Shown: positions 24,268 through 36,100 of the stretch, one piece after another | Layout: each line of letters begins with the position of its first letter | Position numbering within the stretch: the stretch's first letter is position 1 | Source of the DNA: Incurvaria masculella | Lineage: Eukaryota; Arthropoda; Insecta; Lepidoptera; Incurvariidae | DNA length: 64,000 nt | Direction: 5' to 3' | Assembly (NCBI GenBank): GCA_946894095.1 | Contig: OX335643.1 | Coordinates: 6,249,036-6,313,035, forward strand | Notes under the pieces: model-generated | Told to the model about the DNA's origin: nothing | Seen by the model: the letters and a program-made list of their open reading frames with translations, nothing else | Database searches by the model: none | Translations under genes and position numbers: made by a program

Positions 24268-24343
24268 CTTTTTCGTACTAAGCACGTACGTCGCTTATTC
24301 CAAGGAATGTGAAATGTATGTATAACAGACCGTGAAGCAAGGA
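24268..24343. repeat. left arm of a long-range inverted repeat
   Basis: CTTTTTCGTACTAAGCACGT through GCTTATTCCAAGGAATGTGA to GACCGTGAAGCAAGG matches 25919-26003 in inverse orientation over about 80 bp. Confidence 0.75.
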
Positions 24344-25814
24344 CGTATTAAGTGAAGAAAGATCCCTGGAAAAAGAACTACTTTACGAATATACTGCAAG
24401 GTGTCGCGGGTGGCGTTTTAATAAGGGGTAAAGTAGGTAGGGTAGGTAATGGGGTATATATGGGTATTTATATCTGCAGGGTCGTAGGGTTACACGTGTT
24501 GGTGGTATGCATCGACAAAATGAAGGTCGGAAATTAAAGAAGTGATATGCTGAGTTAGCGATATGATGTTTATTATAACATAGTGTGTACAATGTACAAA
24601 ATAAGGGTTATAGAATTACATGGTCTTAGAATTTATAAAAGTATTTATCAACACTTGTTTTGTTTGCCAGCTTTCTGGAGGATCTGGGCACACATCTACC
24701 TACTCGAGCCGATCCCTACTACGTGTAATCTGGGTACTTAGCTTCTAGGATGTGATGGGTGTCCTCCAGTCTGCTGGGTGAGAGGTGTGCTGCTGGCTGT
24801 GTTTCTTCTCACACGTGTGTCGATGGTGAAGGTGACTCACCGTAGGTGAGGGTAAAAGTGACTAGCAGTCACATTGTATGTTTTTGCATAAACGGATCTC
24901 TTCAATCAGTAAAAGGGGGATATGGTAATGAAATAGAGATGAGAAAAGAAAGAAGGAGAAGAAGGAGAAAGAGACGAGAAGAGGGAGGGAGAGTGAGGCG
25001 CTCGTCGCTGCCGTGATGGTGCTCCGGCGCGGTACCTGAAGCTGGAAAGGGAAACATTCCATACTTAGTCGGCGAGCAGACGAGGGAATGTTTTCCATGG
25101 TTGATGGACGATCTTGGAACGAGATATTTTATAAAATTTGGTTTACTTACTTGTCTAGCGCCTCTCGATGATTATTGGAGTCTTAGCCGGGCCGATGATC
25201 CTTCGTATGCTTGCAAGCATTGTTCTCCTGCTGGGTGAACGAATGTGTTAGGACATGGCCGGCATGTTGTGTCAAGCAAATGTGTATATTTTGTGGAAAT
25301 ACGTACGGAAGACCTAGGCAAGTGGTTATAAAAGGTTAATGATGGGTGCTGAAGGCAGATATCACGACAGATTGCCGCGTGGTCGATCGATTAGGTTCGA
25401 TCGACAAAAATGTCATGAATTTACAATATGGAGTGATAAATGCAATATGTAGTGCTTACCTAGGTTAATATTTGTCTTAAGTATTTATATCAGCGCACTT
25501 CTGCGCGAGGTGAGCACTGCCATGGAGGTTACGTATACTTCACACCATTGTTCCTCAAAGGTAGGACATGCAGTGACGATTGAGTCTGGGTTGGCTCTTA
25601 TCCTGTAACGCGCGCCTAGCTGTGTGTTGGTATAGTGTCGTCTCGCTCTGGAATGTATGGGAAGTGGCGAGACGCTATGAATTTACTGAGACGTGCTAAT
25701 AAAAGGAGTTATCTGTGGTTATATGGTCCGATTTACATCATAGTAACACAAAACTACTATGAGATTTCATTCTGGTTTGATTTTTGTGAATGAAACAATC
25801 ACACAACGTGACAA

Positions 25815-25880
25815 AGGCTGGACCCGAACCAGCCAAACATACCATTCGCGGGTATTGAGTCTAACCAATTTCGCCACCTG
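25815..25880 (-). other. tRNA-like sequence, probably a SINE head
   Basis: On the minus strand GGTGGCGAAATTGGTTAGAC (box A-like) and GGCTGGTTCGGGTCCAGCC (T-arm/box B-like) are properly ordered. I cannot form a full cloverleaf, so it is more likely a tRNA-derived repeat than a gene. Confidence 0.5.
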
Positions 25881-25918
25881 CTGTATACACATTGTATGCA
25901 TTGCTTAAATTATTGTTT

Positions 25919-26003
25919 CCTTGCTTCACGGTCGACTATACATACATACATGTCACATTCCTTGGAATAAGCGACGTACTCGTACATGCTTAGTACGAAA
26001 AAG
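25919..26003. repeat. right arm of a long-range inverted repeat
   Basis: CCTTGCTTCACGGTCGACTA, CACATTCCTTGGAATAAGCG and ATGCTTAGTACGAAAAAG, the inverse of 24268-24343 with small insertions. The 1.6 kb between the arms has no convincing gene; it has a purine-rich stretch at 24930-25000. Confidence 0.75.
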
Positions 26004-26009
26004 TTTATT

Positions 26010-26790
26010 TACTTAAGTCAACCTAGGACCGGCTCTAGCGTCTGATACCAAATACGATTTTGGTGACGACGGCGATAAGTTTGAATATTCGATCTTTGCT
26101 GTCAAAGTCCGTAACGCAGATTTGGCGTTAAATAAATTTATGTAGGTATAATCTTAAATACTGTGTTAGTAGGAGGCATCGATTACGGGAAAAGGGACTG
26201 TAGGAGAATTCCAAATTATGGGTGCATAACAACCTAAATATACACAGTGATCAGAAAGCCTGCCGAACACCGGAAATCAGGAAGTACAGTTTCCGATGGG
26301 CAATTTTTTTTAAAATTTAATTTTGTGTTTATTCCCATAGCTTCAATAGCCCGTTGTGTGGCGTTTCACCGTCAGAGAGCAACAACAACCTGCGCAATAA
26401 GAGTAGGCAAGTACACACTAGAACCTTCAGATAAGTATGAATTCGTCGGTACTATGAATTCGAAATACAGCATTGTAGTTTTTAGGTAAAAACTAAATTG
26501 AAAACATTTTTTTTATTATGTCGAAATTCGGAAAGAAAAATTAGCCTTTACGATTCAGTATCTGAAACTTTACTTACTGCCTTCGGGTGTTCGACAGGGT
26601 TTCTATTCACCGTGCATAAAAAAAATATTTTGTTGGATTGTGGGAAAAAGGTGTCAGAACTTACAGTTTTTTTGCACCTCGTTTCTGAAATTATGTAGTT
26701 TGTATTTTAAGGTATATATTTGTATGGTAAGGTAGATACTTTGTTTATGAAGGTTATACAAATTAAGGATAGATAAAAAGCACTGTATAT
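26010..26790. other. region past the 3' end of the Ig/SH3-like gene, no clear gene
   Basis: Contains a composite-repeat piece (26080-26227). A plus-strand frame from about 26247 includes RCVAFHRQRATTTCAIRVGK after a CATAG acceptor-like site, but there is no supporting donor or neighbour exon. Confidence 0.35.
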
Positions 26791-26801
26791 TAAATGCAAT
26801 G

Positions 26802-26807
26802 TTTATT
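26802..26807 (-). terminator. poly(A) signal AATAAA of the Ig/SH3-like gene
   Basis: AATAAA on the minus strand about 180 bp after the TAG of the terminal exon. It is the first canonical signal downstream of the stop, so the 3' UTR is probably about 200 nt. Confidence 0.7.
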
Positions 26808-26986
26808 TTCATGTACCGGACCTATTCTGCCCTGAAGGTGGTAATTACTGGGCCTCATATGTAGTTACCGCCTTTTTAATAAGTAGGGCAGCATTGTTAC
26901 AGTAACATTTCTTGTATCCATACGTGACAGAATTAATCAATCTGAGCAGTCATTATTCGACATCTTCGTGCAGACATCGCAGGATT

Positions 26987-27187
26987 CTAAGAAGTAGCCT
27001 GCTCATCCTCTATGGACGTGAGGAACCTGTGCTCCACCATCTCCAGCCTCTCGCTGATGTCATTCAGCTTGGAGCGCAGTTCTGACGTCGAGTTCGCGAT
27101 GAGGTGTCTGATGTCGACCAGCTCCTCATCGATAGACGATAGTGCGGCGCAATCGACGCAGCTGGTAGGAGTGGGCAGCTCTCCGTG
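26987..27187 (-). CDS. terminal exon: CxxC plus coiled-coil tail
   Basis: 201 nt coding, 66 codons and TAG. After HGELPTPTS it has CVDC, then a run of about 45 residues with hydrophobics at heptad spacing (LVDIRHLIANSTSELRSK, LNDISERLEMVEHRFL) and ends DEQATS. A Cys pair beside a coiled coil is common in secreted proteins that form disulfide-linked oligomers, so multimerisation at the C terminus is a reasonable inference. One N-x-S/T site (NST) lies in the helix. CAG acceptor; the 3' UTR runs to the AATAAA at 26802-26807. Confidence 0.82.
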   Translation of the reverse strand, partial: HGELPTPTSCVDCAALSSIDEELVDIRHLIANSTSELRSKLNDISERLEMVEHRFLTSIEDEQATS

Positions 27188-30100
27188 CTGTGAAAGTAAG
27201 AAATCGTTTAGCAGTGTGGGCTTTCCCGCTCATCTCCCCATACAAACGTGGAAAGAAGATCACGCCCATATATCTTATCAGAGATCCAAAGTTTTGCTCA
27301 AAATAGCTTTATTTGATCAAGCTAGATGTCTGATGACTGTTGACATTGTAAAATTGTGCTTGGTTTCTAAGTTGTAATCTTAAAAAGATATTATAGATAA
27401 AAAAAATCTTAAAAAGATTAGTCATCAGACATAGCTTGTTTCATAAAGATTTATAATCAATTTGGTTTTTGTTTGATTTTTACATAAAAGTACAAAAGTA
27501 AATCACGACCTAGGTCTAGGATTTACTTTTAGCTATAAGTCGTTTTGTAATATAAATATTCGTAAATATTACCAAATCAAACACTATGCGCACTGTCTGA
27601 TTTGTGGACATGTTGTATCCTCCTCATCACGGAGCCTGTATTTTTCTTTGAAACAGAGAAGTTCCTAGAGCGCAATAGCACAGTTTTGTACCGTGCCCGC
27701 AAATGAGTTAGTCCCGCCGGAAAGGGCCACCTTAACCTGACAATATAGCTGGTGGATCTCCACTTATTATTAAACACTACAGGGGTGGCATATCTGTAAT
27801 TTTGGAATTTCACAAAAAACAATTCTCGAGGAGCTAATACTAACGAAAAATATGATAATTTTTTTTTTCGGAAGTGTTTTTCTGTTTGTCTGTCCGTCTT
27901 CGACAATGTTTGGCGATGAAAAGGCTAATTCTATTTAGATGCGGTTTTCACTAATATAATCAAATACATCTCGAAGAAGTTTTTGCCATATATCATCACG
28001 ATATGTTGACCTTTTTTGACCATCGAATGATGACGCGTTTCGGGGAGGCGTCGCGGCCGACCCTAATTCTCGCAATCATCACCCTAACGTGAGCGGCGAG
28101 CAGACTGTATAATATCGGACTTTAACGCGAGCGGAGCCGCGGGCATAGCTAGTTAAAAGACTCTTCTAGTGGCACAGTTCTGAGTTCAAATCCTCGTCCC
28201 GTTCATGCATCACTTTCTTTCACTTGCAAGTTGAATAAGTGCATTTCGTCACGAATGAGAGCAGTTCCATTTCTCGGAATCCTTGTAAAACTGTAGTTAC
28301 CTTTCCTTTACTAGGTGGTAGAACCAAGCCCACACTCGAAATGGAAGAAAAGTTGGTCGAAATGGCTATGAAACATTGTTCATGTCTTCCATCCAGTTCA
28401 ATGTAACCATGTACCAAGAAACAGAAGACCTACTGACAATTGTATATTGAAACTCACTTACACATATTACATTAAATTGGACTGTCTAATCTCGCAATGG
28501 TCTATGGACGGTCTGTTGGACATAGCGAGCAGTTATACACATACACTCACGCATTCCATTTATTTAATTATCCTAACACAGTTCCAGTTACTCACAGCCA
28601 ACACACTTTCATATCACACTCTTGCTTATATTTTATATACCATTTCTATATTTTTTTATTTGAATAGCATTACTTTGTAAGTCTTAACTAATCGTATTAT
28701 ACTCATGTAAAAGGCATTGTTAACAGTAGTTCTTATAAGACAAACCTAGTTTCGTTTAAGAATTACAATATAATGTATTAGATTGTTAATATAAAATAAA
28801 TAAATAAAAAAATGCTCATAAAGGGATGTTACTATTATTGCACCTAATTACTTCAAAGATGCGGTGTGTTAGGCTTATATCATAACCGTGGATATAATAT
28901 TAGCAATCCGTATCCGGTTACATACAAAAAAATTAATGGCTTAGAAGCAAATCAAAATACGGTTGGAAAAGAGAAGCTTACATTGGTCTTACGTTGTTTG
29001 GTATATATTTTATATTTTAAACTTTGTCCGAATTTTGTAAAAAAATCTAACCTATCCTGAAATCATTAGGTATCTGAAACTGTACTTCTTGCCTTCGGGT
29101 ATTCGACAGGTTTTCTTTTCACCGTGTATTTTAGTTAATTAACACAATTTTATTGCGAATGTTGGCAAAAGGCTCAAAGACGAAAAGGCTACGTGACAAA
29201 CAACATTACCGGCTGGTAAGAGAGTTGCACCGCTCTGACTGCAGCCAGTTGGTCCCGTCTGCTCCTCAGCTCGCAGGTGTACCAGCCCGCATCCTCCGGC
29301 TTCATGTTAGTAATCTGTAAATATCACCAAAATTATTAATGGCTAAGCAAACTGTTCAATAGTTTTCCTTAAGGGCGTGATATAAGCCGATTGTGATCAG
29401 TTTGATAAGGCCGTAAGTAAAACAACATCTAATTCTAATAAAAATTATAAAGGGGAATGTTTGTAATAATGGATGGATGAATGGATGGATGGATGGATTT
29501 ACAATAATATAGCTTATACATCAGAATAACACATAGGCTACAATTTATAAACATATTGTGCCCATGGGCTTTAGAACTTTCACGGGGCTGCGAAAACGAT
29601 GCCGGTAGCGCTACTTCACACCAGGGGGAGCGGGGCCGGGGGCGGTGGCGGGAGCGGGGCCGGGGGCGGGGCGGGCGGTCCGTCGGGGGCGGGTGCGGGG
29701 AGGGGGGGGGCGGGTACAGCTTGGTATTTCCCGCAACTTTAGGACTACTTGGCAAAATCCTTGAGAACCAATTACTCGATTTAGATGCGGATTGTATCTA
29801 CGTCTAGCCTGATTCTACTCAAAACTTATAGGCTACATAATATAACGCTTCATTACCTGAAGGGTGAGTAGTGAGTGTTACATTCTTATAACTTGCGAAC
29901 CACTAACCCGATTTATGTGCGTATTTTATCAATGTATAGGATCTCTGGGAGCTGTCAGGTTCGAGATGGGTTACTGTTTTCGATGTTGAGCCTGGCTGTG
30001 GGTTGGAGTCCACGCAAAACTTACCTACATTACACGTTACTTACTTACTAGGTAAACAATGTTGCAGTGCAAGTGCAGAAAGGTTCTGGCGACAAATGCT

Positions 30101-33100
30101 TTTTTTTAAATAGCCACCAAATGTTAACGAAGCTCTAAATGGTAATTATTGGATGTTTCTCATTAAATCATGCTATTTCATCTCGAACGATCTTGATTAA
30201 ATATGGTAGATGGATACATTGTTCTGGACCAGTTTGACCCTATTTTGGATCAGCCATGTCGGATACTTTTTATCCATGAAATAATTTAGCCGACGCTAAC
30301 CCGAGCGGAGCCGGGTACCGCAGCTAGTTTTATTATATTTAAAAGGAACTTTAACGAATCTCGATAATGATAAAAGTAAATGTGTGGATTGATAAGTTTA
30401 AAGGTAAAATTGTGATTCTCTGGTGGTTTGTGTTCTCATGCTAGTGAAATATTCATAAAACATCACAAAAAAGTTTGAACTTTCTAGGTTTCAAATATAG
30501 CTAGACCATCAATGCATCTTTCATATTTTGGAAGCCCTAAAATAAGTAGTAGTTATTTTTTTTAATAATAAAATATGGTTTCACTTATGCTATTATGGAG
30601 CTGAATGCAATCAGGAGTTGTTACGCCCTTAAGGATAATGGGATATTATGTGACCACACCACACTCAATGCGACTCAATAGTAACCGTTGATATAGTTTT
30701 GCATCTAGGTATTTTCAATTAGAACATAAGTTTAAGACGACTAAGGTCAATCTTAGTCCAATATATTTTCGAAAATATATGAGATGACATCATGACGTCA
30801 TATCTCCAATTACACAGACATATTTGACCTTCTTAATTATTAATATTATCTTAGTCATCATTAAAAGTTATGTTCTAATTAAGAGAAAGACAATTAATAT
30901 GGTAAACAATAGTTTAGGAAATTATAATGAAATTAAATAAAAACAAACAATAAATCCATCCGAGGCTGCCATTATACCTAATACACTTAAGGCATTACCT
31001 CATTGAATTTGCACGCTTATGCGGCGATTAAATAATCACCCGATGCTTCACTTAAGGCTGTTCCGACCCATATAAAGTTGTTTGCACACATAACGTAAAA
31101 AGTATTGCACTTTAAGCCACGAAATAATAATAAAAGTTTAATATAGTCATATTACTTGCAGCGAAAACAATTTCACAATTTCAGGATTATTGGTTTTGTT
31201 ACAATTTATTTATATATGATTTTTATTTAACAGCGCCATCTAAGGGTGTAAAACTTCTAATCGGCAATTACAACGAAACCATTAAACCTGAAATTGTGAA
31301 TATGTTTTCGCTGCAACTAATATGGCTATATTTAATATTTTTGACGAATTCGTGCCTTAAAGTGCAATACTTTTTGCGTTCTGTGTAAAAAAAACATTGT
31401 ATGGGTCGGAACATCCTTAACAGGTTACCAAGTAAATCTGAAAATGATAAAGCATCAAGCGACAAAGGACGGGTAGCAGGGACTCATACTTTTTTCACTT
31501 ACGTAGCACGGCGGAGGCCGCGGCAGCCCCGGACGTATGCGAGGAAGCGAGGACATGGCTTGGCGCTAGCGTATCGTGTTTTAATTGAAAATATCCATCC
31601 AATGGTATACCATATGTTACTTTTAAGGTGCCCCCGTAAGCATCAGAAAATTTTGCCTCCTATTCAAACGTTTCATCGTTAGTAAACTAATCATTTGAAA
31701 ACCACTGTAGCAATTTACTTGATATTTGGTATCACATATCTGGCAACAAATATCTGTGTCTGCATGTCTTTGTTTTTTCGGTAAATGTATCCTGAGTCAA
31801 ACCACATAGAAAACAAAATTAGTATGAAGATTTTGTTTTTGCTTTCATCTGATTCGGTTTGGATTTTTCAAAAAAAAACAAAAGCGTGCAGTCACAGATA
31901 TTGGTTCCCTGATGTTAGATATTAAATATCAATTTAATTGGAACAGCGGTATCTAAATCATAAGTAAACTACGTTTGTATGGGGAACATAGCTTACGGGC
32001 CGTTGTTAAGTCGTATTGTGGGCCCAGGTAAACTAGATTCCCATTCTCCTTTCCAGACAAACCACTTTCAGCAAATCTCTCTGTAATTAAATTATCTTTA
32101 ACCTACACAGTTGTTATTAGGTTTGTGTTCTATAATTAAGCCCAAGGAAGATTACTCAAGTCGTTTTTAGGGTTCCGTACCCAAAGGGTAAAAACGGAAC
32201 CCTATTACTAAGCCTCCGCTGTCCGTCCGTCCGTCTGTCCGTCCGTCCGTCCGTCCGTCTGTCACAGGGCTGTATCTCATCAACCGTAATAGGTAGGCAG
32301 CTGAAATTTTCACAGAGTGTGTCTTTATTTTGCCGCTATAACAACAAATAGGTAAAATAAAATAATAATAATAATTAAAGGGGGGTCCCATACAAAAAAA
32401 CGTGATTTTTTTGTGTTAAATCTTGTACGATGGTACGGAACCCTTCGTGTGCGAGTCCGACTCGTACTTGGTCGGTTTTTGAACTACGAGCCAATGACTG
32501 CCACGCTTAACACTCACTGTCACTTCCTGTTGACTCGGGAACATAAATTTGGTAAAATATAAACATTGTGTATCTGGTAGGCAAACCTTTGCCTCATTTT
32601 GCTTAAATTTTAAGAGCGGTTGATAAATTGTAGTTCAAATCTTACCTCCAGAATGTAAGTTTCGGGTGAATAGTAGTGGTCGATCTTGATGCGCGGGTTC
32701 CTGATCTGAAGGGAAGCATCACGAGAGATTTCTACACCTCCCTTAGCCTGGTGACAACAAATATATTATTTACTAATCGTAAAAGAAGAAACCTGATCAC
32801 ATGTTATCCTTACATTATATTGGTTGGGGAAAAAGTTTCTTCGCATTTTTTAAGAAAATTCAAAACATTTTTTAATATGGTTTATTTACATTTAACTAAA
32901 GTATGTAGGTACCATTTTGTTCGATAACTTTTTGCCATGTTGTAGGTAGGGACATGATCCCATTGCTATAGAAATATTGGGACTTCTGATCAATATACCG
33001 CGACAAGTGGTTTTGGCAGTCCTTTCGTGATGTTAACCTGACACTGCCTAAAGAATTCTGAAGAGACCTAAACAGGTGGGAATCTGAAGGTGCAAGGTCA

Positions 33101-36100
33101 GGACTATACGGCGGATGCATTAACACCTCCCAGCCAAACTCTCTTAGTTTTTGCTGAGTGGCTAAAGATGTGTGAGGTCTAGCGTTATCATGATGAAAAA
33201 CCACACCCCTTCTGTTGATTAATTCCGGCCGCTTTCTCTCAAGTTCTTGCTTTAATCTCATCAGTTGTTCGCAGTAGAGTTCAGAATCGATGGTCCTGCC
33301 TGGTGGTAACAGCTCATAATGAATAATGCCCTTCCAATCCCACCACACACACAGCATCACCTTGTTGCGAGTTAACCCGGGTTTCGCCACAGTCTGTGAA
33401 GCTTGACCGGCCTTTGACCGCGACCTTTTTCGCACGTTCTTGTCGTACGTGATCCACTTTTCATCACCAGTTATCAGCTTCTTCAAAAATGGTTCGGTTT
33501 CATTACGTCGTAATAAAGAATCACAAATGAGTACACGGTTCATTAGGTTTCTTTCAGTGAGTTCGTGAGGTACCCAAATATCGAGCTTTTTTGTGTACCC
33601 AGTTTATTTCAAATGCGCCAAAACTGTTTTGTGGTCAATTCCTAGTTCTTCAGCTACGTCGTAACTACTGATATGCCGATCTTGCTCCACTTTTTCATAT
33701 AATATCATACAACCACAAATCTATGGTGAAAAATGTATGGAGCTAGCTTAATTAGGTTCGGTAGCGATGGGTGTCTGCACCAGTTGCCCGTGCTTCGATT
33801 TCGTAATCGCAATAGCTGTCAGATACAACCAACCTCCCCCGTTTTGTGCTTCGTCGACCACCCGCTGCAGATAATCAGAGCGCCCCATTGTGGTTGACGT
33901 TAGGCTTTTGAGAACGAACCGTTTCCAAAACTCATTTCTCTGCCACATCGCCAGGACATGGAACTGTCTGCCGGCGGGGGCCTTTCCTTAAACCTATTAC
34001 CGAGGAGTCTTCAAGCTTAATTTAAACACTTTCTATGGCTAGTGCCTAGCTGAGCGTGGTTCACGAGGCGAGGTGTTTTCAGCTTTTTAAGCACATTTGT
34101 CCATCAGCACCGCCACCCATACCATAAAAAAACTTTTACTACAAACCAACTACAGTTTTAGGTGGAATCAAATTCAAATTCAAATTCAAGTTCAAAATTA
34201 ATTATGTTGTTTCATAAATCAAGTAGGGTGGTACAGTTGTATAATCCAAGAATAAATCAGGTTTTTTGAAACGTGCCATTGATGGTACTAATAGTTCCTA
34301 CATCCTGCAAAAGAATACGATTCTGCACAACATGGTGTAGGTTCCGTTGGACTTAGTTAGCAGACGGTAGCGAAGCACTATGTTATGTAATAGGCGTGGG
34401 TGTAATCATAACCATGACCAGTCTCAACGGTCGAAAGGTCCATAACCAGAACCCGACCAGGTACAATGATGGTTAACCTCACATACTAAGGCTGCGCCCC
34501 TGGGCTACGGACGCCGATTTTTTTTATCAGTTTTATTAAATTCTAGACGAAAGTAAGTAACACGTACCCATTTAACGTATGAATACATTGTAGGCTCGTT
34601 GACTACAGTGCATGTTAACTTCACTACGTTACCGGCTCTTTCCTGTGTGATTTTTGTAGTAGCATCAGAAGAGACGCAATCTAAAAATGATAAATATTTT
34701 GATCATTTCTTGTGTCGATTGTTGTAACTACATATATAATACCTAGTTGTTGTTAAAATGATGTGGTGAAATCGTTAGTGAATATCGATCGAATTTAATA
34801 TTAATTTTAAAATTATAAAGTAAAACTACAGAAATTTCGTCTAGATCCTCAGATACGTCAGATTCTTGATCTGACGTATCTGAGGATCTAGACGAAAAAG
34901 TTAATGAATTTATACTTAATTGGCGTGAAAAATGTATCCTCATATCGCCAAAGTTTTAAACACGTATGAAAAGATATAGTCTGGAAAAGGAAAGACAAAA
35001 GTATGTTAAACGTGATTGCTGACTTGTGTATGGTTTTTCAATTTTAACACACACAGTTTTCATGTGGCAGATGATAGAAAACGACTATTGAAAATTAAAT
35101 TCGATAGTAATGACCGTTGTCTAATTTACTGGGGGTCCATTCAAGTAAGAGTGAGTTCGAGTTCGGGAGTGAGTTAACCTAAAAATTGCTGGGAAATATT
35201 TTATTATTTCAATAACGGAACCGTTATTTATACTTCCAACGTATTTACGGGACAGACCAGATTTTTACCTAACTGCAATGATGTTCAAGAAGTGTGGAAA
35301 CATTGACTATTTAAAAAAGTGAATTGATATTTAGTGACGAATTCGAACTCACTCTTGCCCTGAATGGACCCCCTGTTAAATGTTAAAAGAACCGTTAGCT
35401 AATAAATACAAGGCTTACTTGAGGATATCTCAGGGACGCTGTCACCGGCTGAGGCGATCTTGATTAATGCTTTAGGGTTGTAGGCCCAGTTATCGTTGCA
35501 CACATCCACTGATATTTCACCATCTTGGTATATATAAGTAACTCGTCCCACTTTTCCCATTGACTGAAAATATTTTTTCCGAATTTAAAATATCACAGAT
35601 TACTTGAAACATAAAGTCAAAACAAACCAAGACCATGAATGCACGCCATTACACAATTTCCCCAGAAGGGTAGACAGAGATGATAGTCCACATATACAGG
35701 ACGATCACAGCGTTCTCTACAGACATACTTCTTACTTATCATATAGGATGTGTATGATGGTATCAACCTGGGCGGTATTAACCCTACCACCCAGTAAGTA
35801 AGGAGGGACCTATATTTAAACATGGAACCCGAACCACAAACAAATCCCTTAATATGCTCTGACGATATGCATGGGAGGAAATGCACAGGGCCCAATTGTA
35901 ATATTTTTACGTGTCCGACCCAAAACGCACGGGTATCAATTGTTATTTTATTTTGAAATTATACTATCGGTAAGAAAATGAATAATACCATCCATATTAA
36001 ACGCTCAAAACCTAATCATGATGTTTTCTTCATATTCAATTGACCATCCGAACAAAAGTGGAATTATTTTGCATTTTTATTGACAAAAAATCTTTTCTCC

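Noticed and set aside
25815..25880. Possible tRNA gene
   Set aside because: Box A and B are present but no acceptor stem or anticodon arm could be built; a related copy at 13689 supports a dispersed repeat.
31268..31682. Pairs of open frames repeated at 37579-37993
   Set aside because: They are conserved only because the whole block is duplicated; there is no splice context or family resemblance, and they overlap each other on opposite strands.
32167..32391. Minus-strand frame with TDGRTDGRTDGR, duplicated at 38478-38702
   Set aside because: Translation of a GTCC microsatellite within the GGGTTCCGTACC repeat.
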